A stretch of DNA of 64,000 nucleotides. It comes from Ditylenchus dipsaci. Lineage: Eukaryota; Nematoda; Chromadorea; Rhabditida; Anguinidae. The notes under the pieces were generated by a model. That model saw only the letters and a program-made list of their open reading frames with translations. It was not told the origin of the DNA and did not search any database. This document shows, piece by piece, positions 40,055 to 58,126 of the stretch. Position 1 is the first letter of the stretch; every line of letters begins with the position of its first letter. The translations under genes were made by a program, and so were the position numbers. The stretch lies in NCBI GenBank assembly GCA_004194705.1, contig SADC01000057.1, forward strand, positions 1 through 64,000, in the 5' to 3' direction.

Positions 40055-40878
40055 TACGTCTATTTTAGACGTGAAGTCTATTTTAGACGTGAAGTCTATT
40101 TAGACGTGAAGTATATTTAGACGTACGTCTATTTTAGACGTGAAGTCTATTTAGACGTAAAAGTCTAACAGAAATTTATTTGAATTTAGCTTTTTTATAC
40201 CACTTTTTTGTGTTCTTATTGTTTAAACAAGTCAAAATTATATTATGGCAATCAGCACAAGTAATAAATACTTCTGCTTCACACTTTATTAGTCATGAAC
40301 AGTGTTTGCAAATCGTGTGAAACCTAAATAATAGTACTGAAACTGCAAATTTACCCATGCAGACCCCCAAACCAGAGCTGAGTACCAAATAGTCTAGTGG
40401 ATATCCACTTGAATGTCTTGAAAATTTTTAATTTTATTAAAATTTGAGAAAAACCATTCTATGATACGTGAAATGATGTGGCTTATTTGGTTTGTTATGA
40501 CCGAAACTGTGATTTTACCCACCCGAACTCAAAACCTGATGTAGTTTCTTCCTGGGTTAGATGGATATCGATCTTGCGTAGAGAGTTGGGTTTCTTAGGA
40601 CCTAAATTGCAATTTAACTCATCCCGGTCCGAATTCCCGAGGTAAGTATTCTTTGAATCAGGTGGATTTTTAAGCTATCCATCTGAATAGCTTAAAAAAA
40701 TTTTTTTTTTGAAAAAATGAAATATTAACAATTTTTTCTTACTTAAAATTGTTCTTATTGTTAAAACAAGCCAAAATAATGTTATGGCAATCAACATAAA
40801 TAACAAATACTTTCGCTTCACACTTTATTGGCCATTAACTGGCGTTTTAAATAATTGTAAAGAAATTGTTTTTGATCA

Positions 40879-41830
40879 TAGATCGAAGCATAATCATAGT
40901 TTTGTTTTTTGTCTTGTAATTCTTTTCGCATCTGGCCAACATATAAGTCAACTAATTCTTTGGCTATGCGATTGATCTCACTGACAGTAAATTATGTCTC
41001 TCAACTGTTGCCTCACAGAACAACACTTTCAAAAAATGTTGCTACTATTTTGGCCAAAGTGAAAAAAGATTTAATGCCTATGCTATTTGACCATATGAAA
41101 AAGTCCCACTTCGCAACAACAATGGATTTTTCGCAAGAAACAGTAAGAGAATTATTAACAACGTTTCTATAAAGGCACTTTAGGTTGATTTTTTCGTCAT
41201 AACTGTTCACTTTATTGACACCACTTGGAAATTCAGAAACTTCATTTCGTCCTTTTCAAGCTTTCCAACAGGTTTTACAAAGGAAGCTGACAATGTATAT
41301 GCAGAGTTTGTAAAGATTTTGGGAGGATTTGGATTTGATGAAAATGAAACGAAAAAAAATTGCGGTGATAACCGATGAAGGAGCAAACATGAAGTTAGCG
41401 TTTCGACAGAGGGGTATGTTGCTGTATTAAATATTCGTGCCCAAATTTACTTTTTATTAAAATGGTTATACGGTGTAAGCCGATTTTAGCCGAAATAAAC
41501 TGCGCCCGTTTTTAGAAAAATACAATTCATGTTGGTGCCATATGTTAAGTACTATAGCTAAAAGAACGGTCACACCATATGCTGCAAGCAGATAAAGTAA
41601 ACGAGCAATTGCACGATTAAATACATTTGGCTCAAAACTGTCTTCTCTTCGAACCTTTATCACAAGCGCTAGATGCATTTCCAATCTTCGAGCAGCTTCA
41701 CAAAACTCTCTTGTGGCACCTGGACATGGACGTTGTCCATCATGTTCTGCTACTCTTCCTGAACAACTTTCAAAAAGACAGTCCACGAGAAATATGCAAA
41801 TTGACCGAAATATATACATTTTAAAGAGTG
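40879..41830 (+). pseudogene. Broken hAT-type transposase
   Basis: Plus-strand fragments in shifting frames give LPHRTTLSKNVATILAKVKK, DLMPMLFDHMKKSHFATTMD, VDFFVITVHFIDTTWKFRNF, NVYAEFVKILGGFGFDENE, ITDEGANMKLAFRQRG and KYNSCWCHMLSTIAKR. The order LP.R.TLS, then Y..VT.HFID..W, then TD.GANM..AFR, then C..H.L is that of hAT superfamily transposases. Stops and shifts separate the parts (about 41172, 41265 and 41365), so it is inactive. No terminal repeats were found around it. It may be an older relative of the hAT-like MITEs in this window. Confidence 0.7.
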
Positions 41831-42637
41831 CAGTGCACTCAAATTTTGTTCTTAATTTTCACCATTCTGCTATAAATGTTGATTTTTACTCATTCTAACG
41901 CAGTTTTCTGAAAAAATTTGGTGTCATTAGAACTGGCTTAAACTGCACTTTCTTTTGAGGTATTGAACTGCTAATAATTCTTAAAAAGAAAATTGGAACC
42001 ACTCGCTTTTTTGAAAAAGTGTGTTTTCCAAAATGCAAATTTTCGTGAAAAATACTGATTTCTCCATTTTTCCATATATTATATGTATGTCTTGGTCTAT
42101 AAAATTAAATTTTCTTCTGTGCCTTTTTATCCTCTGTGTCATCTGTAGTCTCATGTGTCATTCATCTATGATGTCTGAGTGGCTTGCTCTAAGTTCGAAA
42201 CTATAAGAGATTAGTTGACCTCTATTTATGAGAACTCTTTGAGTCATTTTCATCGAGACTGTAGTATTTTTGCTATTAGGAAGCGCGGAGCGATCGGCTT
42301 GCTTCCGTGGTTGTCTCTCATGTATTTCCTCTCAACCGTTCGTGAACCACCACCACAAGAAGCACAACAAAACAAATAAAACCTTGCTGCAAAATTCCAG
42401 CATTAAATTAAGCGAATGCTTCTATTAATCGCCAAATAAAAAAAGGCGCTTAATATAATTCTTATAAAGAAAATTGGAACCACTCGCTTTGTTGAAAAAG
42501 AACTGCTAATAATTCTTATAAAGAAAATTGCTAATAAATCTTACTAGCTAGCGTGGGCCCGGCTGCGCCGGGCCCACGCGAGCACCGCATCTCTATAACT
42601 CTTTTCAACTCGAAAAATCAAACTTTTTAACACTTAA

Positions 42638-42870
42638 AGGGGCATGCCCACGCTAATAAGAGGTGGTGCCCGGGAATTTGAATTTTTTTCCTAATCATTG
42701 AACTTGTGTACGGATTTTTCAACTTGGTTTCTAACAAAACCATACCTAAAGTTAAATTCTAGACCTTGTTTTGTTAGAAACCAAGTAAAAAAATCCGTAC
42801 AGAAGTTCAATGATTAGGAAAAAAATTTGAATTCCCGGGCACCACCTCTTATTAGCGTGGGCATGCCCCT
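42638..42870. mobile_element. 233-bp MITE with TTAA target duplication
   Basis: TTAA flanks both ends (42634-42637 and 42871-42874). The termini AGGGGCATGCCCACGCTAAT and complement lead into nearly perfect arms of about 105 bp with a loop near 42755. TTAA duplication with AGGGGCA ends fits Kolobok better than piggyBac, whose ends usually begin with CCC. No coding capacity. Confidence 0.85.
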
Positions 42871-43279
42871 TTAATACTTCTCGTATTCATATAATCAGCG
42901 TATTCATATACATCCATTGATGATACTGTAATAATATTATGATCATTTAGTAGCCCTAAAAGGGTAGGTTTGCACTATGTTTTTTTTTAAATTTCTAAAA
43001 TTTTGAAAAAATAGATATTGCGTGTTTAATACTTTGATTGTTCGTGTTTTAGAGAGTTATAAGATTTATAAATGGCATGATTGTGGGCGATGGTTCAACA
43101 TGTTCTGTAAATGAGATTTTATAAATTTTACAACTATTTTGTAGCCCTAAATGGGTAGGTGTGCACTATTTGTTTCTTTTAACTTTTTGAAACATCAAGA
43201 TCTGATCAATGAATTTTTTAAAATTTAATTTTTTTAGGTTTCTTTTTGTCGTAGTTAATTGTTGATTGACTGATAGTTG

Positions 43280-43700
43280 ATTATTGTTCAAGTTGGAGAG
43301 TGAGTAGGGGTATTTAAGTCTGAACCAACTATACCAAGTGGTCGTACACTTAGAGCAAAAATTTTTTTCACGTTTTACATGCTCCAAAACTTGTTTTCTG
43401 GACTAATTCTAGTATGCTGAAAATGGTTTCACAGTGGTAAAATGCCGTTTTCTCAGGTATTTTTTAGTTTTGAGCAATAATTCATTTTGGTATAATGATA
43501 AAATCAATTATTGCCCAAAACTCAAAAAATACTTGAGAAAACGGCATTTTATCACTGTCAAACCATCTTCAGCATGCTCGAATCGGTCCAGAAAACCAGT
43601 AAAAAACTTTTTTGCTCCAAGTGGACGATCACTTGGTTTAGTTGGTACAGACTTAAATTCAAATTCCCGCAAAATTTAGGTATAATCTTTAATAAACCAC
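43280..43700. repeat. Foldback, CCAAGTGG family, copy 2
   Basis: The arms are inverted around 43490 and share TTAAGTCTGxACCAACTA, CCAAGTG(G)TCG, CTGAAxATGGTTT(C/G)ACAGTG and AAATGCCGTTTTCTCA. It is the same family as 31525-31960 with different loop sequence. Confidence 0.75.
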
Positions 43701-44169
43701 TATTTCCAACTTTAAATGGCATCAGGAATCGGATTTGTTAAGACCGAAATTGAGATTTCACCTACCCAAATGCAGAAACCCGGCATAGGTAGCCTGGAAT
43801 CAGGTGGATATCCACCTGCATAGCCCAAAAAATTTTCAAAAAATTTAAAACAAATATAGCTATCATACTTAAAATTGCATATGAAACACGATTTGATAGG
43901 GCCGAAAATTTTTTTTTACCATTTCCAACCCAACTACCCAGGTGGCTACTCGTGGGTAAATAGATATCAATATATGTCAGTAGGGTGTGTAGGTAGGCCT
44001 GTATGGTAAGTGGGTATATCAGGCACCAGTAGGGTGGTTATGTAGGCCTGAAGGGAGGATAGGTGAAAAAAATTGGAGGCTTCAACGATTTCTATGTATA
44101 TATGCATGAGTAAGAACAAGGACAGAATTTACCTATAACAAGGCTTTCCGAGAAAGAGTGTTCAAACTC

Positions 44170-44330
44170 AGATGCCTCCGAAAACAAAATTTCCCAAACT
44201 CATTTCTTAAAAAAAAACTCAAATTTCCAAACTCATTTCTCCAAAAAACTGAAATTCCCAAACTCATCTTGCCAAAAACGGAATAATGACGAAAACGGGA
44301 AATGACGAAAAAAGAAAATTTTTGAAACTG
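44170..44330. repeat. Tandem array, monomer TTTCCAAACTCATTTCTCCAAAAAACTCAAA
   Basis: Four or five units of about 30 bp with core AATTTCCCAAACTCATTTCT lie head to tail, followed by GAAAACGGGAAATGACGAAA. The array is a relative of 10560-10690. It ends directly at the TTAA of the next element. Confidence 0.65.
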
Positions 44331-44339
44331 GTTTATTAA

Positions 44340-45543
44340 CACGAGAACGGTTGGTTGTGATTTTTGTCGATTCTGACTCAGAATTTCACGCTGAACACGA
44401 TGGTGCAATTTGTTTTTGCACTTCTAATTGAAATTTTTGAGATCCGAGCAATTTAAAATTGTCGAAAATGTGACCTTCCAGATTATTGAATTTTCAGCTT
44501 CTTTCAGGTGCTTCTCTCCTATATTCCTATTCCAACAAAGCAAATAACATCTTAAAATGGTGAGCCAGATCAGAGCCATCTTTTGCGCCCAAACTTGCCA
44601 CAGAGTGATTCTAAATTCACGGAGAATTTTTTTATTTTCCCTCAAATATACATTTTCTGGATATTCTTGTTTTTGACAATAAAATGGGCATAACTCTGCA
44701 TACAAATCACTTCTAGCTAAATGGTCAAATAAAAATGAAAGAACAAAATCTCGCGATCATTTTGACACTTAATAAAGAAATAGTTTATCATAAAATTAGG
44801 ACAAATTATGTAAAATCAGTATATAAGTTGTAACTCAACTTTACTACAACTTTTTACTCTCTAGTAAAAGCCTCAATTATAACACCGGATTCGTGTTCAG
44901 CGTGGTCGATTTGCATATGAAAATGCTCTTGAAATTGAAAAGTCCCTGTAAAATTTAGTTCTCCACTCAAGACAATAAACATTTGAATTTCAAATTTGAA
45001 TATTTTTTGTATCGAGAAAAATTGAAAATTTCAATGTTACTTTTTATTTTAAGAATAACTTATATACTGATTTTACATAATTTGTCTAAATTTTACGACA
45101 AACTATTTTTTATTTAGTGTCAAAATAATCGCAAGATTTAGTTCTTTCATTTTTATTTGACCATTTAGCTAGAAGCGATTTGTATGCAGAGTTATGCTTA
45201 TTTTATTGTCAAAAACAAGAATATCCAGAAAATGTATATTTTAGGGAAAATAAAAAGTTCTCCGTGAATTTATAATCACTCTGTGGCAAGTTTGGGCGCA
45301 AAAGATAGCTCTGATCTGGCTCACCATTTTAAGATGTTATTTGCTTTGTTGGAATAGGAATATAGGAGAGAAGCACCTGAAAGAAGCTGAAAATTCAATA
45401 ATCTGGAAGGTCACATTTTCGACAATTTTAAATTGCTCGATCTCAAAAATTTCAATCAGAAATGCAAAAACAAATTGCACCATCGTGTTCAGCGTGAAAT
45501 TCTGAGTCAGAATCGACAGAAATCACAACCAACCGTTCTCGTG
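44340..45543. mobile_element. 1.2-kb foldback with TTAA target duplication
   Basis: TTAA flanks both ends (44336-44339 and 45544-45547). The termini CACGAGAACGGTTGGTTGTG and complement open arms of about 500 bp that match along their whole length, with a loop of about 200 bp (44835-45045). The arms have no believable protein. The loop contains CACCGGATTCGTGTTCAGCG, an inverted echo of TTTCACGCTGAACACGATGG in the arms. That word also occurs near 35487 and 39309. Size and TTAA site suggest a piggyBac- or Kolobok-type non-autonomous element. Confidence 0.88.
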
Positions 45544-45579
45544 TTAAAATGCCTTTAGGAATATTTGTTTTCGGGAATA

Positions 45580-46006
45580 CAGTCAAACCTCGATTTAGTG
45601 GCACCCCAAAAGTTCGTTCTCGCCTAGGGTCCGACACTTTTTTTAACCCAATTTTCAAAATATTTTATCGATTCTGTTATGACAGTCTGGTCGCAAATAT
45701 CGTGAGGATTCTGATTTCTCCGATCGTTTTTTGAAAAGTAAACAAATTTTGGGGTAAAAAAGTAAAACCTCGATATAGTGGCACCCCTTTTTTGAAAACA
45801 GGTGACACTATATCGAGCTTTTACTTTTTTAACCCAAGTTTTGTTTTCTTTTCAAAAAACGATCGGTAAATCGGAATCCTTACGATATTTGCGACCAGAC
45901 TGTGCTAACAGAATCGATAAAGTATTTCGAAAATTGGGTTAAAAAAAGTGTCGGACCCTAGGCGGGAACGAACTTTTGGGGGTGCCACTAAATCGAGGTT
46001 TGACTG
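45580..46006. mobile_element. 427-bp foldback MITE, CAGTCAAACCTCGATTTAGTG ends, TA target site
   Basis: The ends CAGTCAAACCTCGATTTAGT and complement are flanked by TA (45578-45579 and 46007-46008). The arms of about 200 bp share AAAAGTTCGTTC(T/C)CGCCTAG and GTCCGACACTTTTTTTAACC with each other and with the 35808 family. It sits directly left of foldback family A copy 2. Confidence 0.87.
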
Positions 46007-46019
46007 TAACGAAAAGAGA

Positions 46020-46740
46020 AATATTGACGCTACTTGCATATACACCCCCCCCCCCAAATCTACTTTTTTTAAAGTGTTTCCAAACACCCTATATCGACTC
46101 AAAATCACCTCAAGAGTTCAAAAAAGACATTATTTTTGTGTTCTGGTGAATGAAAAATCGAGTTTTGGACACTTTTAAATTTCGACTTTTTACCTGTTTT
46201 ACCATGTTTTTCAATATTGGACTTGGTAAAAAGAGCCTCTAAATGCATTTTGGTCAAGATTATTGCTCGGAATTATGTCTAAGGTAAGTGAGTGCGCGCA
46301 TCCCTAACCAACCAAGCCCCCTGCGCCCCCTTCGGGGCGCAGGGGCCTTGGTTGCTTGGGGTTGAGATGCGCACACCCACATACTTTAGACGCAAATCAC
46401 TCGAAAGTGACTCTGGATGCATGAAAAAGCATGCATACCAGAGTTTCTTCATGCGGTAGGCCCCAGTCAACAAAACTATGTTCAACATCTTTCTTTTTGT
46501 TCGAAATTGGATCCTTTTTGGTCTATTTTACCCTAATACGACCCTAAATCCCTTCAAAAATGGTCAAAATGGGTACTTTTAGGCGGTCCCAAAACTCTAT
46601 TTTTTATTCACCAGAACACAAAAATAATGTCTTATTTGAGCTTCTGAGGCCATTTTAGGTCGATATAGGGTGTTTGGGAACATTTAAAAAAAAAGTTGAT
46701 CCGGGGGTGGGGCGGTATATGCAAGTAGCGCCGAAATATT
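46020..46740. repeat. Foldback family A, copy 2, with central GC hairpin
   Basis: The outer arms (46040-46170 and 46570-46735) are inverted and match those at 23740-24420. The core 46270-46390 is itself an inverted repeat of about 55 bp per arm: TGTCTAAGGTAAGTGAGTGC, AACCAACCAAGCCCCCTGCG and CGCAGGGGCCTTGGTTGCTT. Its GC-rich stem is closed by a CTTCGG-like loop at about 46329. Confidence 0.75.
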
Positions 46741-47149
46741 TATTCGTGACTTTTACTGCCTGATATATGCTTTACGAAAACGGTTACTTTCTTTTGAAGA
46801 ACTCCTAGTATTTTATTTTTCTCACTATAATCCAAACTCAGCTCTATTAGATGGTCCATGCACCAACCAAACCAAGTGGTCGTCCATTTGGTGCGAACAT
46901 TTTTGATGAAAACCTGTTTTCTGAACTCATTTGAGCGTTCTAAACATGGTTTAGCAGTACTAAAATGCCGTTTTGTGCGGTGATTTTTTGGGTTTCATAA
47001 GATTGACTAAATGATACTTGGTGTGCGGTAAATTCGTCCACAGGCCAATACATCCACAAGTCAATTTGCCCGCGAAATCTTTATTGTTTCGAACGGACAA
47101 ATAAACAATATTGTCGAACCCGAAATTGTGGGCTGAAAACGGTTTTTTA

Positions 47150-47460
47150 AAGGGGCATACCAGCGCGTTACACGGCATTTTCAAATTCGCAGAAGGCGGG
47201 CACCAAGTATATTCAAACGAAAAATTTTTTTAGATACAAATTTGTCATTTTATACAAACAGCTATGCACCGTGTTGGATTCGAACTCAACTACGTTCGGA
47301 CTTCATCAGCACATTACCACTCAGCTGCCTATGTTATTAGACTGACACTGTGCTTTTCATAACTTATTGCTCTTTACAGAATAAAAATTTGCATTTAAAA
47401 ATAATTTTCGTTTGAGTATGGCTGGTTCCTGCCTTTTGCAAATTTGATATCGTGACATAG
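47150..47460. mobile_element. Imperfect TTAA-associated foldback enclosing a tRNA-like sequence
   Basis: TTAAAGGGGCATACC at about 47147 resembles the end of the TTAA MITE at 42634. Inverted arms share TTTTCAAATTCGCAGAAGGC and TATTCAAACGAAAA on the left with TTTTCGTTTGAGTATG and GCCTTTTGCAAATTTG on the right. The right terminus is not sharply defined. The loop contains the tRNA-like stretch at 47264-47333. Confidence 0.55.
47264..47333 (-). ncRNA. tRNA-like sequence (pseudo-tRNA or SINE head)
   Basis: On the minus strand, GGCAGCTGAGTGGTAATG matches an A-box/D-arm pattern. GAGTTCGAATCC about 30 nt later is one base from the B-box consensus GGTTCGAATCC. Acceptor-stem pairing is poor and no clean cloverleaf could be drawn by hand, so I call it a tRNA pseudogene or SINE-like pol III promoter and not a working tRNA. 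Confidence 0.5.
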
Positions 47461-48208
47461 ACTGTGCACTCTCCTGATTCTTGTGTGTGAAATTAGCATC
47501 CTTGAGGATACCAGATGATACCTATAAAATGGCTCCTTGAGGAGATTCAAAAAATTGGATGGATGCTGCTAAGCACATGTGGCCAGCTGACTTGGAAGCT
47601 ATTATTAAAATGGTTAATGATACCAGTAGTCTAGAGAATACTTGTGTGACTCTAAAAGTTTTTTTTTCTGTCTATTACTAAATCATCGAGCAGAGCTATT
47701 GGGTGTGCGTTTTCTACACTTTTGCAAGTCTATAAAAAGTGTATTTACAGCTTTTTCGTCGTATGCCTTTGGACTTATTCTAGTATAGAAATTCTTTCTC
47801 TCGCAAATTTTCTCCTTTTTCAATATTAATGTATTCTCTTCTTAACTTCCTCTTTTTACATGGGTTTTTTTACAAATGCACACTAACCGCCAAAAGTGCG
47901 GCATTTCAACTGGAAATGTAAAGTGGAAATTCCTGGATGTTCTGTGTGACTCTGCTCCACTCTTTTGTTTATAGAAGCTATTCTAACGGCATATGATTAG
48001 CACTTTAGCTAGCTGTAAAAATGCAACCCACGATTTTTTTTTGATTTTTTGCTCGTTTTGTCATTCTGATTATCTTTGTTGAATTTTAAATTTGGATCTA
48101 TTTTTTTATCTCGATTTCACAAATAAGTTATTTTCAGCAATTATTGTTCAATGAGGCATTGCTAATGGCTGTTTAGCTTGTCCTATTTTTTCCAGTGGTT
48201 ATGCCTTT

Positions 48209-55481
<7,273 letters not shown>

Positions 55482-57491
55482 GTTTGTTTAGTAACTTTGT
55501 GTTCTCACCCTCTACTCAAACCATGACGTAAGTCGCAAGTTTGATTCTCAGCTAATTTTTTTTTATTATCTTCAAAATTGCAGGATATTCCTGCACTAAA
55601 ATTTTTAATTGAAAAGATGCCTCGTTCTTTGAGCTCAAAATTTTATTTTTGAGCCAACTTAGCAGGGCAAACCTTTTTCTTGCGATTAAAAACAATTTTT
55701 TTGGCACAGAAAGACTTTCTTGTCACCAATTTTTTCTTGGTGTAAAATGATTTTTCACGGCAAAATAATATAAGCGTTGCGACAGAAAAAATATTTTATC
55801 AGCAAAAAAGTCTTTTTAAGTAAAAAAGATTTGTCGTCCTTAACATGCAAATTTTCATCAGGAATCCGAGCGTGTTTAAATTTTTAATTGATGAGATATG
55901 ACCATAACTTGGAGTAGCAACTATACAAAACGAGGACTGCTCAATTTATGTTCATATGTCAAAATAAATTGGATTTCGCTGAAGAAATTTCGGGCGCTAG
56001 TAGCGAATACCCCGTAGAATCCCACCTTATAAAATTGCTGTAACTACCCTTGCAAACAACAAGTTTAGGCTTAACCCTTAGGCTTAGGGGTAGGCCAGCG
56101 TACGGAAGTTGTGACTAATAAAGAGTTTGCGCACATTTTCCGGGGTCTGGGACATAAATTTGGGTACTTTTTACTGAAGTAAAAAAGGTGAAAATCGTTG
56201 GGGGTATTCGCTACTAGGGTCAAATTTCGCATACTGAGGTGGTACAAAAAAATTATTTTGAAAAAAGTACAGTTTGAAATGTTGGCTGAAAATCGAACTT
56301 TATCAAAACCATTCGAGTATCTCTTTTTGTCTGCTTTCCATTATTAGTGTCATGCTGCCTCCTTTTTCAAAAAAAAATTCTCTTATGTAATGAGGTCCGT
56401 AGTTGAGATGAGATCCGGGTTTAAAAATTTTAGCGAAAATTTTTTTAGCAAACTATAAAAATTATACGTTGTTTTTACTCAACACAAACTTCTAATACTT
56501 ATATAAATAATTGTTTTAGCTGGTCTGTTTTACTCCTGTGTGTTTTGTGTATCTGTGATATATGTTGGATTCTGTATTCTCTGTGCTCAACTTCTATATT
56601 GTTGAGCACAACCAAAATTAGTTGCAATTGTGATGAATTTATATGGTTTTTGATTGAGTGTTCTTTGCTATCTTGCTCACTATAACTACTTTCTTTTCTT
56701 AATCTTTTAACTTATGCTTTGTCAATTTTGTGTTTGGTTGAACACAACTCGTTTACACATTTTATTTTTGATAGCTATATTCAGCAAGTTGGTCAAAAAA
56801 AAATCGCCAGAAACATGATTTTGAATGGTGAAAAATTGAAAAATTTGCTTTCTCGGTGATTTGAAAGGTTGATGTTGTAGCCAACTTCACTTACCGCAAA
56901 AATTTTGTTTTGGTATAGCGTAAGCTCAAACCTACCTGCAAACTTACTTTTTTCGGTGTTCACCAAACCACAAATTTTTCAATTTTTTTTAACTTTGAAA
57001 ATACATACTTTTTTAAATATATTACTGTTCACTTTTTTCCAACGCAGATTTCTATCATTTTAGAACCACTTAAAATTTGAGTCATTTCATTGTTACATGA
57101 TTTTTAAAAAGTTTAAAAATGAAAATAATATTTTATGTTTACAAAGTTAACTTTTGTTAGAAGTACAAATATTCATGCCATGGACTTAGAATGTCTTTTT
57201 TTTAGCAGTATTTACAAGTGGTTATAGCCAGTCAAATAAATTAGTCTCAAAATATAGTCACAATAAGATGAATGTTTAGGTGGTTTGGCACACATATTAC
57301 ATAGTTCTGCAGCGAATCGCACCGGTATCTTCCCCTGAGCTATTCTGCCCATCCTTTGCCAGTCGAATTCTTCGAATATTGAGTTTGACAGCTAAAACAT
57401 TGGTGTTAAAACAAGACACTAATACTTTTTTACTAAAATAGGCATAAAGTGAACTTGGTTTTTAAGAGTGTTATTGTAAAAAATTGTGTAA
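55482..57491. other. Intergenic stretch, no gene recognised
   Basis: AT-rich sequence. The words GGGGGTATTCGCTACTAGGG (about 56198) and GGGACATAAATTTGGGTAC (56148) are shared with 31200 and, inverted, with about 1330, so this includes a dispersed repeat. No conserved exon on either strand. Confidence 0.45.
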
Positions 57492-57949
57492 CAGTCAAAC
57501 CTCGATATAACGAACCCCTGGGGACCGGCAAAATTATTCGTTATATCGAGGGCTTCGTTGTATCGATGGTTATCTATTAATCATTGAACGTAATCACAGG
57601 CCAAATATGGGCCCTATTCCACAATGGGGGGAAGGGGGCGGTTTCGCCTTGGTCCCCCTGTTGTTTTTATTGTGATTATTTAAGCTAAAACTTAGGCAAG
57701 TCTAGGCCGGCGTATGTTAGAATGGACTTAAACATGAGTTTAAGATATGTTTGAGCCCGTCTAACATACGCTGGCCTACCCTCGCCTAAGCTTAAAGCCT
57801 AAAAAGTCCTACAAAAACAACAGGGGGGACCAAGGCAAACCCTCCCCTCCCCCTCCCATTGTGAAATAGAGCCCAAATATGCGTCAAAAAATGTTCGTTA
57901 TATCAGGGGTTTCGTTATATCGAAGGTTCTTTATATCGAGGTTTGACTG
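57492..57949. mobile_element. CAGTCAAACCTCGATATAACG-ended MITE split by a nested element
   Basis: CAGTCAAACCTCGATATAAC at 57492 and the inverse of TTTATATCGAGGTTTGACTG ending at 57949 are the termini, with GTTATATCGAGGG-type repeats inside. TA follows the right end; the left neighbour is TAA, so the TA site is one base off or altered. A second element, 57609-57874, sits in the middle. Confidence 0.75.
57609..57874. mobile_element. Nested foldback, GGGCCCTATTCCACAATGG ends, AAATAT duplication
   Basis: AAATAT flanks both ends (57603-57608 and 57875-57880). The termini GGGCCCTATTCCACAATGGG and the inverse of CCCATTGTGAAATAGAGCCC lead into arms sharing GCCTTGGTCCCCCTGTTGTT and TAGGCCxGCGTATGTTAGA. 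The loop lies near 57735. It interrupts the element at 57492-57949 and is therefore younger. Confidence 0.82.
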
Positions 57950-58107
57950 TAATAAAATTTTGCAGGTAGTTTTTCATGGTATTAATATTTACCAGCATTT
58001 TTAAAAAAATACACCGTGCTTACTCTATTAATTCCACCACATAAAACCCGAGATATTTTCATTTTCGATTTTATTTTGTCCAACGTTTATTATAATTTTT
58101 GGATGCA

Positions 58108-58113
58108 TTTATT
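58108..58113 (-). promoter_or_regulatory. Probable polyadenylation signal of the WDTC1-like gene
   Basis: AATAAA on the minus strand lies about 15 bp after the TGA stop at 58127. The spacing is short but acceptable for a compact 3' UTR. Confidence 0.4.
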
Positions 58114-58126
58114 TCGCAAGTTCGTT

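Larger units (their letters stand above)
36540..40358. repeat. Tandem duplication unit 2
   Basis: This is the second, head-to-tail copy of the unit at 32701. It starts with AGAGTGAGTGAGAATAAAAA directly after AAATTTACCCAT of unit 1 and ends with the same AAATTTACCCAT at about 40358. There is no spacer. Unit 2 is about 20 bp shorter, mostly through loss of one TATCGAGGGTACACTG repeat near 39145 and shorter homopolymers. Confidence 0.9.
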
